Positions 53,753 to 62,800 of a DNA stretch of 64,000 bases are shown piece after piece. A program made the translations under genes and the position numbers. This DNA comes from Sphingomonas mollis (GTDB lineage: Bacteria > Pseudomonadota > Alphaproteobacteria > Sphingomonadales > Sphingomonadaceae): positions 248,001 through 312,000 of the forward strand of contig NZ_JAELXS010000002.1 in NCBI RefSeq assembly GCF_016427505.1, written 5' to 3'. How positions within the stretch are numbered: the stretch's first letter is position 1; each line of letters starts with the position of its first letter. The notes beneath the pieces are model-generated. The model was not told the origin of the DNA. It saw nothing but the letters and a program-made list of their open reading frames with translations, and ran no database searches.

Positions 53753-56539
53753 TTGGCCGACGAGACGCTGCTCGCCGAACCCTCTGATATTTCGACGATC
53801 TCCATCGTCGATGAAATGAAGTCGAGCTATCTCGACTATGCGATGAGCGTGATCGTCTCGCGCGCGTTGCCCGACGTGCGCGACGGCCTGAAGCCCGTCC
53901 ATCGCCGTATCCTGTATTCCGCGTTCGAAAGCGGCTTCGTCGCCGGCCGCCCGTACCGCAAATCGGCGCGCATCGTCGGTGACGTGATGGGTAAATACCA
54001 TCCGCACGGCGACAGCGCGATCTACGACGCCCTCGCCCGCATGGCGCAGGACTGGTCGATGCGCGTCCCGCTGATCGACGGTCAGGGCAATTTCGGCTCG
54101 ATGGACCCCGATCCGCCCGCCGCGATGCGCTATACCGAGGCGCGTCTGGCCAAGGTCGCCAATTCGCTGCTCGACGGGCTCGACAAGGACACCGTCGATT
54201 TCGTCCCGAACTATGACGGGTCGGAACGCGAACCGTCGGTATTGCCGGCGCAATATCCCAACCTGCTCGTCAACGGTGCCGGCGGCATCGCGGTCGGCAT
54301 GGCGACGAACATCCCGCCGCATAATCTCGGCGAAGTCATCGACGCCTGTTTCGCCTATCTCGACAATGGCGCGATCACGTCGGAGGAACTGACCGAGATC
54401 GTGCCGGGACCCGATTTCCCGACCGGCGCGATCATCCTCGGCCGCGCCGGCGCGCGCTCCGCCTATTCCACCGGGCGCGGATCGATCATCGTCCGCTCGA
54501 ACCACAAGATCGAGACCTATCGCGGCGACCGCCAGTCGATCGTGCTGACCGAGATTCCGTTCCAGCAGGGCAAGAACGCGCTGGTCGAAAAGATCGCCGA
54601 GGCCGCCAAGGACAAGCGGATCGAGGGCGTCAGCGACATCCGCGACGAATCGAACCGCGAGGGCGTTCGCATCGTCATCGAGCTGAAGCGCGATGCGACG
54701 CCGGAGGTGGTGCTGAACCAGTTGTGGCGGCACACGCCGGCGCAGGGGTCGTTCCCCGCCAACATGCTGGCGATCCGTGGCGGTCGCCCGGAACTCCTGA
54801 ACCTGCGCGACATCATCAGCGCCTTCATCGATTTCCGCGAACAGGTCATCACCCGCCGGTCGAAGTTCGAGCTGAACAAGGCGCGCGAGCGGGCGCATCT
54901 GTTGCTCGGGTTGGTGATCGCCGTCACCAATCTCGACGAGATGGTCCGCATCATCCGCGGATCGTCCAGCCCGACCGCCGCGCGCATGGCGTTGCTCGCC
55001 CGCGAATGGCCGATCGCCGAAATCGCGCCCTATCTGGCGCTGGTCGAGGCGGTCGAACAGGAAGCGACCGGCGACGTGTATCGCCTGTCCGATGCGCAGG
55101 TTCGCGCCATCCTCGACCTGCGCCTCCATCGCCTGACCGCGCTGGGCCGGGACGAGATCGGCGACGAGCTGAAGACGCTGGCCGATACGATCGCCGACCT
55201 GCTCGAAACGCTCGCCGACCGGGCAAAACTGTACCGCGTGATGCGCGGCGAGTTGCAGGCGATCCGCGACCAGTTCGCGACGCCGCGCCGTACCCAGATC
55301 GCCGCCGCCGCCGATGGCATCGACGACGAGGACCTGATCGAGCGTGAGGACATGGTCGTCACGGTCACGATGGAAGGCTATATCAAGCGTACGCCGCTCG
55401 ACACCTTCCGCGCCCAGCGTCGCGGCGGCAAGGGCCGCGCCGGCATGGCCACGAAGGACGAGGATGCGATCACCAGCCTGTTCGTCACCTCGACGCACAC
55501 GCCGGTGCTGTTCTTCTCGACCGCCGGCAAGGTGTACCGCCTGAAGGTGTGGCGCCTGCCCGAGGGCGGGCCGGCGACGCGTGGACGGCCGATGATAAAC
55601 CTGCTGCCGCTGGGGCCGGGGGAGACGATCTCCACCGTCCTGCCGCTGCCGGAGGACGAGCTGCGCTGGGGCGACCTGCACGTCATGTTCGCCACCGCCA
55701 AGGGGTCGGTGCGCCGCAACTCGATGGACTCGTTCGCGAACATCCGCACGTCGGGCAAGATCGCGATGAAGTTCGAGGAAGGATCGGAGGATCGCCTGAT
55801 CGGCGTATCCCTGCTGACCGAGGAGGACGACGTGCTGCTGGCGACGAAGGCGGGCCGCGCGATCCGGTTTGCCGCCACCGACGTGCGTGAGTTCCAGAGC
55901 CGCGATTCGACCGGCGTGCGCGGTGCGCGACTGGCGGAGGGCGACGAGGTGATCTCGCTGTCCGTGCTGCGCGGCTTCGATGCCACGCCGGCCGAACGCG
56001 AGGCCTATCTGAAAGCTGCACCGTGGAAGGAAGGCGACCGCGAGGTTACGCTGGAGGCCGACCGCATGGCCGAATTCGAGGCGGCGGAGGAGTTCATTCT
56101 CACCGTCACGGCGAACGGTTATGGCAAGCGGACGTCGGCGTACGAATATCGCCGCACCAATCGCGGTGGCCAGGGCATCACCAACATCGTCACCTCCGAC
56201 CGCAACGGCCCGGTCGTGGCGAGCTTCCCCGCACATTCGGGTGAGCAACTGATGCTCGTCACCGATCAGGCGAAACTGATCCGCCTGTCGGTCGGCGACA
56301 CCCGCGTCACCGGCCGCAACACGCAGGGCGTGACGCTGTTCAGCGTCGCCAAGGGCGAACACGTCGTCTCCGCCGCACGGATCGACGAGGAGGAAGAACC
56401 GGAGAACGCCGCCGAGGCGATCGTCGCCGACGAACTGGCCGATGTGCCGGCGATCGATACCGGCGACCAGCTGATGCTCGATGACGGCACCGGCCCGGAC
56501 ACGATGGCCGAAACCGTCGAAGAGGATGGCGACGAATGA
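53753..56539 (+). CDS. gyrA: DNA gyrase subunit A
   Basis: A 928-aa type II topoisomerase subunit. The start codon is TTG at 53753 with GGAAG 6 nt upstream and the typical N-terminus MADETLL... [39 protein letters not shown]. The breakage-reunion domain carries [14 protein letters not shown] and [10 protein letters not shown] (catalytic Tyr). The C-terminal beta-pinwheel contains the GyrA box QRRGGKG, which separates it from ParC. In the quinolone-determining region, Ser88 and Asp92 (Ser83 and Asp87 in E. coli numbering) are wild type, so no target resistance is predicted. Ends with an acidic tail. Coupled to the next gene (ATGA). Confidence 0.97.
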   Translation: MADETLLAEPSDISTISIVDEMKSSYLDYAMSVIVSRALPDVRDGLKPVHRRILYSAFESGFVAGRPYRKSARIVGDVMGKYHPHGDSAIYDALARMAQDWSMRVPLIDGQGNFGSMDPDPPAAMRYTEARLAKVANSLLDGLDKDTVDFVPNYDGSEREPSVLPAQYPNLLVNGAGGIAVGMATNIPPHNLGEVIDACFAYLDNGAITSEELTEIVPGPDFPTGAIILGRAGARSAYSTGRGSIIVRSNHKIETYRGDRQSIVLTEIPFQQGKNALVEKIAEAAKDKRIEGVSDIRDESNREGVRIVIELKRDATPEVVLNQLWRHTPAQGSFPANMLAIRGGRPELLNLRDIISAFIDFREQVITRRSKFELNKARERAHLLLGLVIAVTNLDEMVRIIRGSSSPTAARMALLAREWPIAEIAPYLALVEAVEQEATGDVYRLSDAQVRAILDLRLHRLTALGRDEIGDELKTLADTIADLLETLADRAKLYRVMRGELQAIRDQFATPRRTQIAAAADGIDDEDLIEREDMVVTVTMEGYIKRTPLDTFRAQRRGGKGRAGMATKDEDAITSLFVTSTHTPVLFFSTAGKVYRLKVWRLPEGGPATRGRPMINLLPLGPGETISTVLPLPEDELRWGDLHVMFATAKGSVRRNSMDSFANIRTSGKIAMKFEEGSEDRLIGVSLLTEEDDVLLATKAGRAIRFAATDVREFQSRDSTGVRGARLAEGDEVISLSVLRGFDATPAEREAYLKAAPWKEGDREVTLEADRMAEFEAAEEFILTVTANGYGKRTSAYEYRRTNRGGQGITNIVTSDRNGPVVASFPAHSGEQLMLVTDQAKLIRLSVGDTRVTGRNTQGVTLFSVAKGEHVVSAARIDEEEEPENAAEAIVADELADVPAIDTGDQLMLDDGTGPDTMAETVEEDGDE

Positions 56540-56901
56540 CGACGCCAACGACGGGCCGGCCCCAGACCGCCTACAAGGTGCTGACCGCCGACCAGATGGC
56601 GGCACTGGAGCGTGACGGCAGCTTCGCGGGTGCGCCGGTGGACGTGGCCGATGGGTATATCCACCTGTCCACCGCCGACCAGTTGACGGAGACGGTCGAC
56701 AAGCATTTCGCCGGCCAGTCCGACCTCCACGTCGCCGCGGTCGATCTCGGGTCGTTCGACACCTCGCTGAAATGGGAGGAGTCGCGCGGCGGCCAGTTCT
56801 TCCCGCATATATATGGCCTACTCCCGCTGGAAACGGTGATCGCCTACGGCCCGCTGGAACGCGACGACACCGGCAAGGTAAAGCTGCCCGTCGCGGGATA
56901 A
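56536..56901 (+). CDS. DUF952 domain protein
   Basis: A 121-aa protein: [60 protein letters not shown] ... [29 protein letters not shown]. The GYIHLS and FPHIYG motifs define DUF952, a small glutathione-S-transferase-like-fold or ribosyltransferase-related family of unknown activity. Overlaps the gyrA stop. Confidence 0.92.
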   Translation: MTTPTTGRPQTAYKVLTADQMAALERDGSFAGAPVDVADGYIHLSTADQLTETVDKHFAGQSDLHVAAVDLGSFDTSLKWEESRGGQFFPHIYGLLPLETVIAYGPLERDDTGKVKLPVAG

Positions 56902-57167
56902 CCGGTTTTGGGGGCGGCATGTCCTACAGGGCGGGACTCGATTATACCCGCTGCATGACCGCATCCTCACCCCTCGCCGTCTCTCCTTCTCCCGATGTGA
57001 GAGGGAAGGGGCCCGCCCGGCGCAGCCGGGTGGGAAGGGTGAGGGTGGCCGATGTTGATCGAACGCAAGTCCCTAACGTCAATGTCGCCACCCACGCGCG
57101 CGATCGCGCGCGCGTAGAGGTAGAGGGTGTGACTTTCGGGACTTTCCGGGTCCGTCGGCGGCGCCGA
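56902..57167. other. Intergenic stretch without gene
   Basis: Between the DUF952 gene and the convergent DUF488 gene. It holds only the repeat element and the alternating CG palindrome; no supportable coding or RNA feature. Confidence 0.6.
56965..57044. repeat. Intergenic inverted-repeat element
   Basis: CCTCACCC (56965-56972) and GGGTGAGG (57037-57044) flank a CTCC/GGAG-rich segment with an inner GCCCGGCGCAGCCGGGT hairpin. This general design is a frequent dispersed repeat in Sphingomonas-type genomes. A separate CG palindrome around GATC at 57094-57115 follows. Confidence 0.7.
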
Positions 57168-57599
57168 TCAGGTGTACAGATCGCGCACCTCATGCCCCTG
57201 CCCCACCGCCTCCAGCAACAGCGTGCGGTGACAATGGCAGGGATCGCGCTCGAAACACAGCAGCGCCGACGGCCTCTCGCCGGCGAGGTCGAGCATCTGC
57301 GCCGCCTGCGCCTGCGCTTCGGGCAGTTCGAGCTGTTCGTCATACACCGCGCGCAAGGTGACGACATCGCCCTTCTTCGCCGCATCGCGCCCGCGCTTGG
57401 GCGTGCCGAGCGCTTTCAGATGGACGTAATCGATCCCCACCGCGCACAGCGACGCCGCCAGCGACGATTTGGAGAACCCCGGCCGCCGCGACAGCGGCAA
57501 CGCCCGCACATCGATGACGCGCACCACGCCTGCCGCCCGCAAGGTGGCGAGGAAATCGGCCATCGTCGTCGCCTCATACCCGATCGTGTAGATAATCAT
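57168..57599 (-). CDS. DUF488 domain protein
   Basis: A 143-aa protein: [66 protein letters not shown] and [36 protein letters not shown] and CFERDP.CHR are the DUF488 hallmarks. Function unknown, a predicted nucleic-acid-related or thiol-dependent family. Divergent from trmFO with 59 bp between starts. Confidence 0.93.
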   Translation of the reverse strand: MIIYTIGYEATTMADFLATLRAAGVVRVIDVRALPLSRRPGFSKSSLAASLCAVGIDYVHLKALGTPKRGRDAAKKGDVVTLRAVYDEQLELPEAQAQAAQMLDLAGERPSALLCFERDPCHCHRTLLLEAVGQGHEVRDLYT

Positions 57600-57658
57600 G
57601 CGTCCCTAGCTGGCGATGCGGGCCTGACTTGCCAAGCACACGGCGCTATCGACGTCGC

Positions 57659-59023
57659 ATGACCCACGACATTCACATCGTCGGCGGCGGCCTCGCCGGC
57701 TCCGAAGCCGCCTGGCAACTCGCCGAAGCCGGCTTCAAGGTCCGCCTCTCCGAAATGCGCGGCTCGGGCGAGAAGACGCCCGCGCACCAGACCGATGGCC
57801 TGGCCGAACTCGTCTGCTCCAACAGTTTCCGGTCGGACGATGCGGAGGCCAACGCGGTCGGCCTGCTGCATCAGGAGATGCGGACGCTCGGCTCGCTGAT
57901 CCTGCGCGAGGCGGACAAGCACCGCGTGCCCGCCGGGTCCGCACTGGCAGTCGATCGCGACGGTTATTCGAACGGCGTCACCCAGGCGCTCGCCGATCAT
58001 CCCAACGTCACGCTTGTCCGCGAGCGGGTCGATGCCCTGCCCGATGGCCCCGCCATCCTCGCCACCGGCCCGCTGACCGCCGCCTCGCTGGCCGAGGCGA
58101 TCGGTGCCGCGACGGGTGCGGAGGCGCTCGCGTTCTTCGATGCGCTTGCTCCCATCGTCCACCGCGATTCGATCGACCTCGACACCGCCTGGTTCGCCTC
58201 GCGCTGGGACAAGGGAGACAAGGATTACATCAACTGCCCGATGGACAAGGAGCAGTACCTCGCCTTCCACACCGGCCTGATCGAGGGCGAGAAGACGCCG
58301 TTCAAGGAATGGGAAAAGGACACGCCCTATTTCGAGGGCTGTATGCCGATCGAGGTGATGGCCGAACGCGGCATCGATACGCTGCGCTACGGCCCGATGA
58401 AGCCGGTCGGTCTCGACAATCCCAAGACCGGCCGCTGGCCCTATGCCGTGGTGCAGTTGCGACAGGACAATGCGCAGGCCACGCTGTGGAACATCGTCGG
58501 TTTCCAGACCAAGCTGAAGCACGCCGATCAGGTTCGCCTGTTTCGCACCATCCCCGGCCTGCAGAATGCCGAATTCGCGCGGCTGGGCGGGCTGCACCGC
58601 AACACCTTCATCCGCTCGCCCGAACTGCTCGACGCGACGCTGCGGCTGAAGAACCGGACGAACCTGCGCTTCGCCGGCCAGATCACCGGCTGCGAAGGCT
58701 ATATCGAAAGCGCCGCGATCGGGCTGATCGCGGGCCGCTTCGCCGCTGCCGAGCTGCGCGGCGAGACGCTGTCGCCACCACCGCCTGAAACCGCGCTGGG
58801 CGCCCTGCTCGGCCATATCACCGGCGGGGCGGAGGCCGAGACCTATCAGCCGATGAACGTCAATTTCGGCCTGTTCCCGCCGATCGAGGGTCGCACGAAG
58901 AAGGCGGATCGCAAGCGGATGTACACCGATCGCGGCCGTGCGGCGCTGGCCGCGTGGCTCAGCCCTCTTCCGCCGTCGCCGCAGCCGGCGGACACTTCAC
59001 CGCCCGAGCCGGCTTGCGCTTGA
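57659..59023 (+). CDS. trmFO: Methylenetetrahydrofolate-tRNA-(uracil-5-)-methyltransferase TrmFO
   Basis: A 454-aa FAD enzyme methylating U54 of tRNA. N-terminus [35 protein letters not shown] (FAD site, start 57659). Catalytic Cys residues lie in [13 protein letters not shown] and [20 protein letters not shown]. Also [29 protein letters not shown] and [15 protein letters not shown]. Common in alphaproteobacteria. The last 65 bases overlap the EF-hand gene on the other strand. Confidence 0.97.
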   Translation: MTHDIHIVGGGLAGSEAAWQLAEAGFKVRLSEMRGSGEKTPAHQTDGLAELVCSNSFRSDDAEANAVGLLHQEMRTLGSLILREADKHRVPAGSALAVDRDGYSNGVTQALADHPNVTLVRERVDALPDGPAILATGPLTAASLAEAIGAATGAEALAFFDALAPIVHRDSIDLDTAWFASRWDKGDKDYINCPMDKEQYLAFHTGLIEGEKTPFKEWEKDTPYFEGCMPIEVMAERGIDTLRYGPMKPVGLDNPKTGRWPYAVVQLRQDNAQATLWNIVGFQTKLKHADQVRLFRTIPGLQNAEFARLGGLHRNTFIRSPELLDATLRLKNRTNLRFAGQITGCEGYIESAAIGLIAGRFAAAELRGETLSPPPPETALGALLGHITGGAEAETYQPMNVNFGLFPPIEGRTKKADRKRMYTDRGRAALAAWLSPLPPSPQPADTSPPEPACA

Positions 59024-59423
59024 CGGCCGTGGTCGCGAACTCCGCCGCCGACATGGTGCCCGACTTGTCGGCGTCGGCGGTGGCGAACTTGCCGTTGGTC
59101 TTGGCCGCCCATTCGTCGAACGACAGCCGCCCGTCGCCATCGGTATCCAGCTTCGCATAGGCCTTGCGCCGCGAAACGAAATATTCCTCGCGGGTGATCT
59201 GCCCGTTGCGATCCTTGTCGTATCGGCCGAACCGCTTCTCCTCACGCGTTCTGGCCGATGCCTCGGGAACGGTATCGGGCAACGACGCCTGCCCCTCCTC
59301 CAGAGCAGCGATCGGCCGGGCGGGCAGCGCTGCGGCGGACGGCGTATCGCGGCTCGCCCACAGGATCACCCCGGCCGCCACCGCCGCCAGTCCCGCACCG
59401 CCGCCCGCCACATATCGCCACAT
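58959..59423 (-). CDS. EF-hand calcium-binding protein with membrane anchor
   Basis: A 154-aa protein. ATG 59423 has GGGAG 8 nt upstream (ATG 59429 is an alternative). Signal anchor [23 protein letters not shown]. Three EF-hand loops follow: [24 protein letters not shown] and [12 protein letters not shown], each with the D-x-D-x-N/D/S-G pattern. Short acidic linkers separate them. Likely periplasmic Ca2+ sensor or buffer. The 3' end overlaps trmFO by 65 bp. Confidence 0.88.
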   Translation of the reverse strand: MWRYVAGGGAGLAAVAAGVILWASRDTPSAAALPARPIAALEEGQASLPDTVPEASARTREEKRFGRYDKDRNGQITREEYFVSRRKAYAKLDTDGDGRLSFDEWAAKTNGKFATADADKSGTMSAAEFATTAVKRKPARAVKCPPAAATAEEG

Positions 59424-59481
59424 CGTCATCGCTCCCGCATTATCTAACATATGATATCGACGGGAAGCGGTAGCGGGAAGC

Positions 59482-60141
59482 CTATCGCCCTGTCATCCGA
59501 TGAAAAATCAGTCGCACCAGCAATCCCGGATCGGGATTGCCGCCGCTGCGGGCGATCAGCGCCAGCGCCCCCAACCCCCGTCCACGCCGACTCCACCGCA
59601 CGCTGGTCGCTGACGCGAGCCGCTCGTCTGCAAGATCGCGCGCACGCTTCGCCAGGGCCGGATCGCGGACATGGGTGGCCAGGTCCATCAAGGCCCAGCC
59701 TTCGCCCGCCGACGCCGCCGGATCGCTGGCCGCAGCACCACAAACCTGTGCCGCCACGGCAAACAACCGCCCGCCGCGTTCGCCGGCATAGGTAGCAAGA
59801 TCGTCATCCGTCAGTGCTTCGTCGCCGAGCAGAATTTCCCAGCCGTCGATCATACCGGCCAACTGCCTGCCATTCACGCCGCAACGTAGAATGTCCGACG
59901 CCACCGCCGTCAGCACCGGTTCGGCCGGAGGCGCCGAACGATCCAACGTACTCAATGCCTCGTGCCACCAGGTCAGCCGCATCTGTCCGACCAGTGGTTC
60001 CCGCGCTGCGCGAACGATCGCCGCCAGTTTATCATCAAGATCGAACAGCGCCACCAAACCGCGCCGTGCCGCCAGCGGCGCATAACCAAACGCCAAAGTC
60101 CGTTCCGGCGATGCCGCCACACTCGCTGCATGTCCGTTCAT
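59482..60141 (-). CDS. Squalene/phytoene synthase-like protein (non-canonical)
   Basis: A 219-aa protein from ATG 60141. The pattern SPERTLAFGYAPLAARRGLVALFDLDDKLAAIVRAAREPLVGQMRLTWWHEAL resembles the SQS/PSY fold (LRLQWWRDAL-type helix). The DxxxD aspartate motifs needed for prenyl diphosphate binding are not visible, and the chain is shorter than true CrtB (about 300 aa). It resembles the NDUFAF6-like branch. Role unknown; not adjacent to carotenoid genes. Confidence 0.75.
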   Translation of the reverse strand: MNGHAASVAASPERTLAFGYAPLAARRGLVALFDLDDKLAAIVRAAREPLVGQMRLTWWHEALSTLDRSAPPAEPVLTAVASDILRCGVNGRQLAGMIDGWEILLGDEALTDDDLATYAGERGGRLFAVAAQVCGAAASDPAASAGEGWALMDLATHVRDPALAKRARDLADERLASATSVRWSRRGRGLGALALIARSGGNPDPGLLVRLIFHRMTGR

Positions 60142-60194
60142 CCGATCGCAATAGCGCAGAAGGTTCGCCGCCGGATATACGATACGTTTACCGT

Positions 60195-60776
60195 ATGCGG
60201 CGTAATGACGGACGTATGGCACGTTCCGGATGGATATTGACGAATCGACTACGTCGATCATGGACGCATCTGGCGGACGATACGCGAGGTGCGATCATCA
60301 TCGAATTCGCCATCTGCTCCAGCGCCTTCTTCGCGCTGTTGCTGGCATGTGCGCAAACGGTTCTGATCTTCTTCGCTCAACAGGGCCTGCAAACCTCCGC
60401 CGAGGGAGCCGCCAGATATGTGATGACCGGTGAGGCCAGCAAGGCCGGGATGACGGCGGCACAGTTCAAGGCCTATGCCTGCACGAAGCTCCCGCCGTTC
60501 CTCGACTGTTCGAAGCTCATCATCGACATGCGCAAGGCATCGACGTTCGCCGATATCGACGCTGATATGCCGGACCTGTCATTCAATTCGTCCGGAGCCA
60601 TCAACAACAGCTGGCAATATGATACCGGCGGCGCTGGCAGCATCATGATCCTGCGGGTGATGTACGTCTGGAACGTACAACTCGGACCACTCAACCTCGA
60701 TTTCTCCAATGCGGGATCGGGAAAGCGGTTGCTGATCGGCACGATGGTCTTCAAATCGGAGCCATACACGGTATGA
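60195..60776 (+). CDS. TadE-like pseudopilin/membrane protein
   Basis: A 193-aa protein (ATG 60195; ATG 60216 possible). After a basic head comes RSWTHLADDTRGAIIIEFAICSSAFFALLLACAQTVLIFFAQQGLQTSAEGAAR, the TadE helix with the E of the (G/A)xxxE(F/Y)A motif. The rest is an extracellular beta-rich part. First of three coupled genes of Flp/Tad type. Confidence 0.85.
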   Translation: MRRNDGRMARSGWILTNRLRRSWTHLADDTRGAIIIEFAICSSAFFALLLACAQTVLIFFAQQGLQTSAEGAARYVMTGEASKAGMTAAQFKAYACTKLPPFLDCSKLIIDMRKASTFADIDADMPDLSFNSSGAINNSWQYDTGGAGSIMILRVMYVWNVQLGPLNLDFSNAGSGKRLLIGTMVFKSEPYTV

Positions 60777-61303
60777 CGGACATCCTGCGCCTGATGCGGG
60801 ATCGACGCGGCATGGCGCTGGTCGAGTTCGCGATCCTGCTTCCTGTCCTCCTCACCCTGTTTCTCGGCGGATTTCAGCTGGCTCAGGCCTCCGCCTGCAA
60901 GCGTCGTGTTACGATCGTTGCACGCGCGTTGAGCGATCTCGTGTCGCAATATGATACCATCACGCCAGCGGAAGTTGGGACCATTCTCAACGCGACCGCT
61001 CAAATCATGGCACCGTTCGACATTGATGACGGCAACAGCCGCGTCAGTATAATTGCTGTCGATTCAAGCAAAAATGCGAAAGTCGTCTGGAGCGAAGCGA
61101 AGAATACAACCGAACTATCCAAAGGATCGACGTTCTCCTCACTCCCGGCGGCAATGAAGATCGCAAATACATACTATGTCTATAGCGAAGTAAATTTTAC
61201 GTACAGTCCGATGGGTGGACGTTTTGCGTACCCGTTCTCGTTCAATCAGACCCTGTTCATGGTGCCCCGTAAATCGACATCGGTGGATTGCTCTGCATGC
61301 TGA
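60773..61303 (+). CDS. TadE-family pseudopilin-like protein
   Basis: A 176-aa protein. MRDRRGMALVEFAILLPVLLTLFLGGFQLAQASACKRRV is the classic TadE helix (RGxxxVEFA). The C-terminal part has two cysteines near the end (DCSAC). Overlaps the preceding and following genes (ATGA, and a 16-bp overlap with the VWA gene). Confidence 0.88.
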   Translation: MTDILRLMRDRRGMALVEFAILLPVLLTLFLGGFQLAQASACKRRVTIVARALSDLVSQYDTITPAEVGTILNATAQIMAPFDIDDGNSRVSIIAVDSSKNAKVVWSEAKNTTELSKGSTFSSLPAAMKIANTYYVYSEVNFTYSPMGGRFAYPFSFNQTLFMVPRKSTSVDCSAC

Positions 61304-62739
61304 AATTTCCTCTCCGGTTGCGCCGCCTGTGCCGGTTACGTCAGACCGACAAATGCTCTGACCTGCTGACGGATCGGCGCGGCAATGTGCTGATGATATT
61401 TGCCTTTTCGGTCATTCCGATCACCTTCGCGACAGGCATGGGCATCGATTATGCCGGCGCGATGCGATTGCAGACGCGGATAAATGCGGTGGCGGATGCT
61501 GCTTCGCTTGCCGCTGTCACCGCGCCGATGATGAAGAAGTCGATCCTCGACGCCTGCACCAGTGCGCGCGCGACCTTCACCAGCCAGTCGTCCAACATCA
61601 TCGGACTGACGCTGGATGCCACGCAATCGTCGAACCTGAGCATCGCGATCACCGATACGCTGCCGACCGGATCGCCGGTCACGGTGACCTGCCCGGTGAC
61701 AGGCACGGTCACGGTGCCGACGGCTTTGCCGCTCAGCCGAACGGCGGTCACCACCTACACCGCGCGATCGAGCAACAACTTCTCGGGCGTCCTCGGCGTC
61801 GCCTCACTGGGCATCGGCGGTGCCAGCACGGCCAAGACGACGCTGGCTCCGTATATCGATATTCATCTGGCGCTCGATACGTCCCAGTCGATGGGCCTCG
61901 CCGCGACGGATGCAGATGCGTTGAAATTGTGGCAAAAGACCGGGGAGGTGAACGGACGAAGTTGCCAATTTGGATGCCACGAACGCTCGTGGCACGATGG
62001 CAAACTTGACACAATTTCCAACGAGCAGGTTGCGATCAACAACGGGATCAAATTGCGCGTGAATATCCTGCGCGATGCGACGATCGACATGATCGACACG
62101 GCAACGGCCAATCAGGGCACCAGCCGGAATTATCAGTTTGCCCTTTATCGCATTGGAAAGAACGACGGTCGCTATAATACTGGCATAGATGAGTACATGA
62201 AGCTGACGACTCGGCTGGCCGATGTCCGGAGTAAAGTCAGCGCACTCACGCTCGGTACGAATGATGGCGCTGTGGGCTTTGGCGATACAGACCTGCCGAC
62301 TTCCACCTCATTCGTGCTGCCGTATTTGAAGGCGACCAGTGCGACATTCGACGATGGCACTACGCAAGCGAAAGCCAGAAAATTCTTCTTCATGGTCACG
62401 GACGGCGTGACCGATACCGAGGGGTCATGCACCTATGGCCACTGTACAGCAGCGATCGATCCGGCCACGTGCGATGCCTATAAGGCGAAAGGCATCACGG
62501 TAGGTATCGTCTATACCACCTATCTGCCCACAAAGGCCGATCCGACCAAACCATCAAGCACAGCGCTTCGCGACGAATATATCAAGCTCGTTCAGCCGAT
62601 TGCCGGGACTATCCGGCCCAATCTTGAAAAATGCGCATCTTCAGGATGGTTCTTTGAGGCATCCGATGCAGCCACTATTCATTCGGCAATGCAAACGCTT
62701 TTCCGTCAGGCGAGCCAAACGCCCTCAATCATTCAATAA
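61288..62739 (+). CDS. TadG-like protein with von Willebrand factor A domain
   Basis: A 483-aa protein. N-terminal TadG region: TDRRGNVLMIFAFSVIPITFATGMGIDYAGAMRLQTRINAVADAASLAAVTA. The VWA domain begins at about residue 190 with DIHLALDTSQSM (MIDAS DxSxS) and continues RKFFFMVTDGVTDTEGSC. Anchored to the inner membrane and exposed to the periplasm. Last of three genes; the rest of a tad locus is not in the window. Codon use shows fewer GC-rich third positions than neighbours in places. Confidence 0.88.
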   Translation: MLCMLKFPLRLRRLCRLRQTDKCSDLLTDRRGNVLMIFAFSVIPITFATGMGIDYAGAMRLQTRINAVADAASLAAVTAPMMKKSILDACTSARATFTSQSSNIIGLTLDATQSSNLSIAITDTLPTGSPVTVTCPVTGTVTVPTALPLSRTAVTTYTARSSNNFSGVLGVASLGIGGASTAKTTLAPYIDIHLALDTSQSMGLAATDADALKLWQKTGEVNGRSCQFGCHERSWHDGKLDTISNEQVAINNGIKLRVNILRDATIDMIDTATANQGTSRNYQFALYRIGKNDGRYNTGIDEYMKLTTRLADVRSKVSALTLGTNDGAVGFGDTDLPTSTSFVLPYLKATSATFDDGTTQAKARKFFFMVTDGVTDTEGSCTYGHCTAAIDPATCDAYKAKGITVGIVYTTYLPTKADPTKPSSTALRDEYIKLVQPIAGTIRPNLEKCASSGWFFEASDAATIHSAMQTLFRQASQTPSIIQ

Positions 62740-62742
62740 AGA

Positions 62743-62773
62743 AAGACCCCTACTCCATTGGAATGGGGGTCTT
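62743..62773. terminator. Bidirectional terminator between TadG-like and PdhB genes
   Basis: AAGACCCC (62743-62750) pairs with GGGGTCTT (62766-62773), and CCATT pairs with AATGG inside; the loop has a bulge TACT. A U-rich flank (TTCTCG) follows on the plus side. It separates two convergent genes. Confidence 0.75.
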
Positions 62774-62800
62774 CTCGATATCGCAGCCAAGGAGCAGGTC

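Noticed and set aside
53753..56539. Assignment as topoisomerase IV ParC
   Set aside because: The QRRGGKG GyrA box and full C-terminal pinwheel with acidic tail favour GyrA.
53711..56920. A 1069-aa open frame on the minus strand
   Set aside because: It lies wholly opposite gyrA and is an artefact of GC-rich third positions; its composition (many His, Arg, Asp, Val) is typical of antisense translation and no domain is recognisable.
57094..57115. CG palindrome as a replication origin or methylation hotspot
   Set aside because: A single alternating CG palindrome around GATC without DnaA boxes or GANTC clusters gives no support for an origin.
59482..60141. Carotenoid phytoene synthase CrtB
   Set aside because: Too short and without visible DxxxD motifs; no carotenoid genes nearby.
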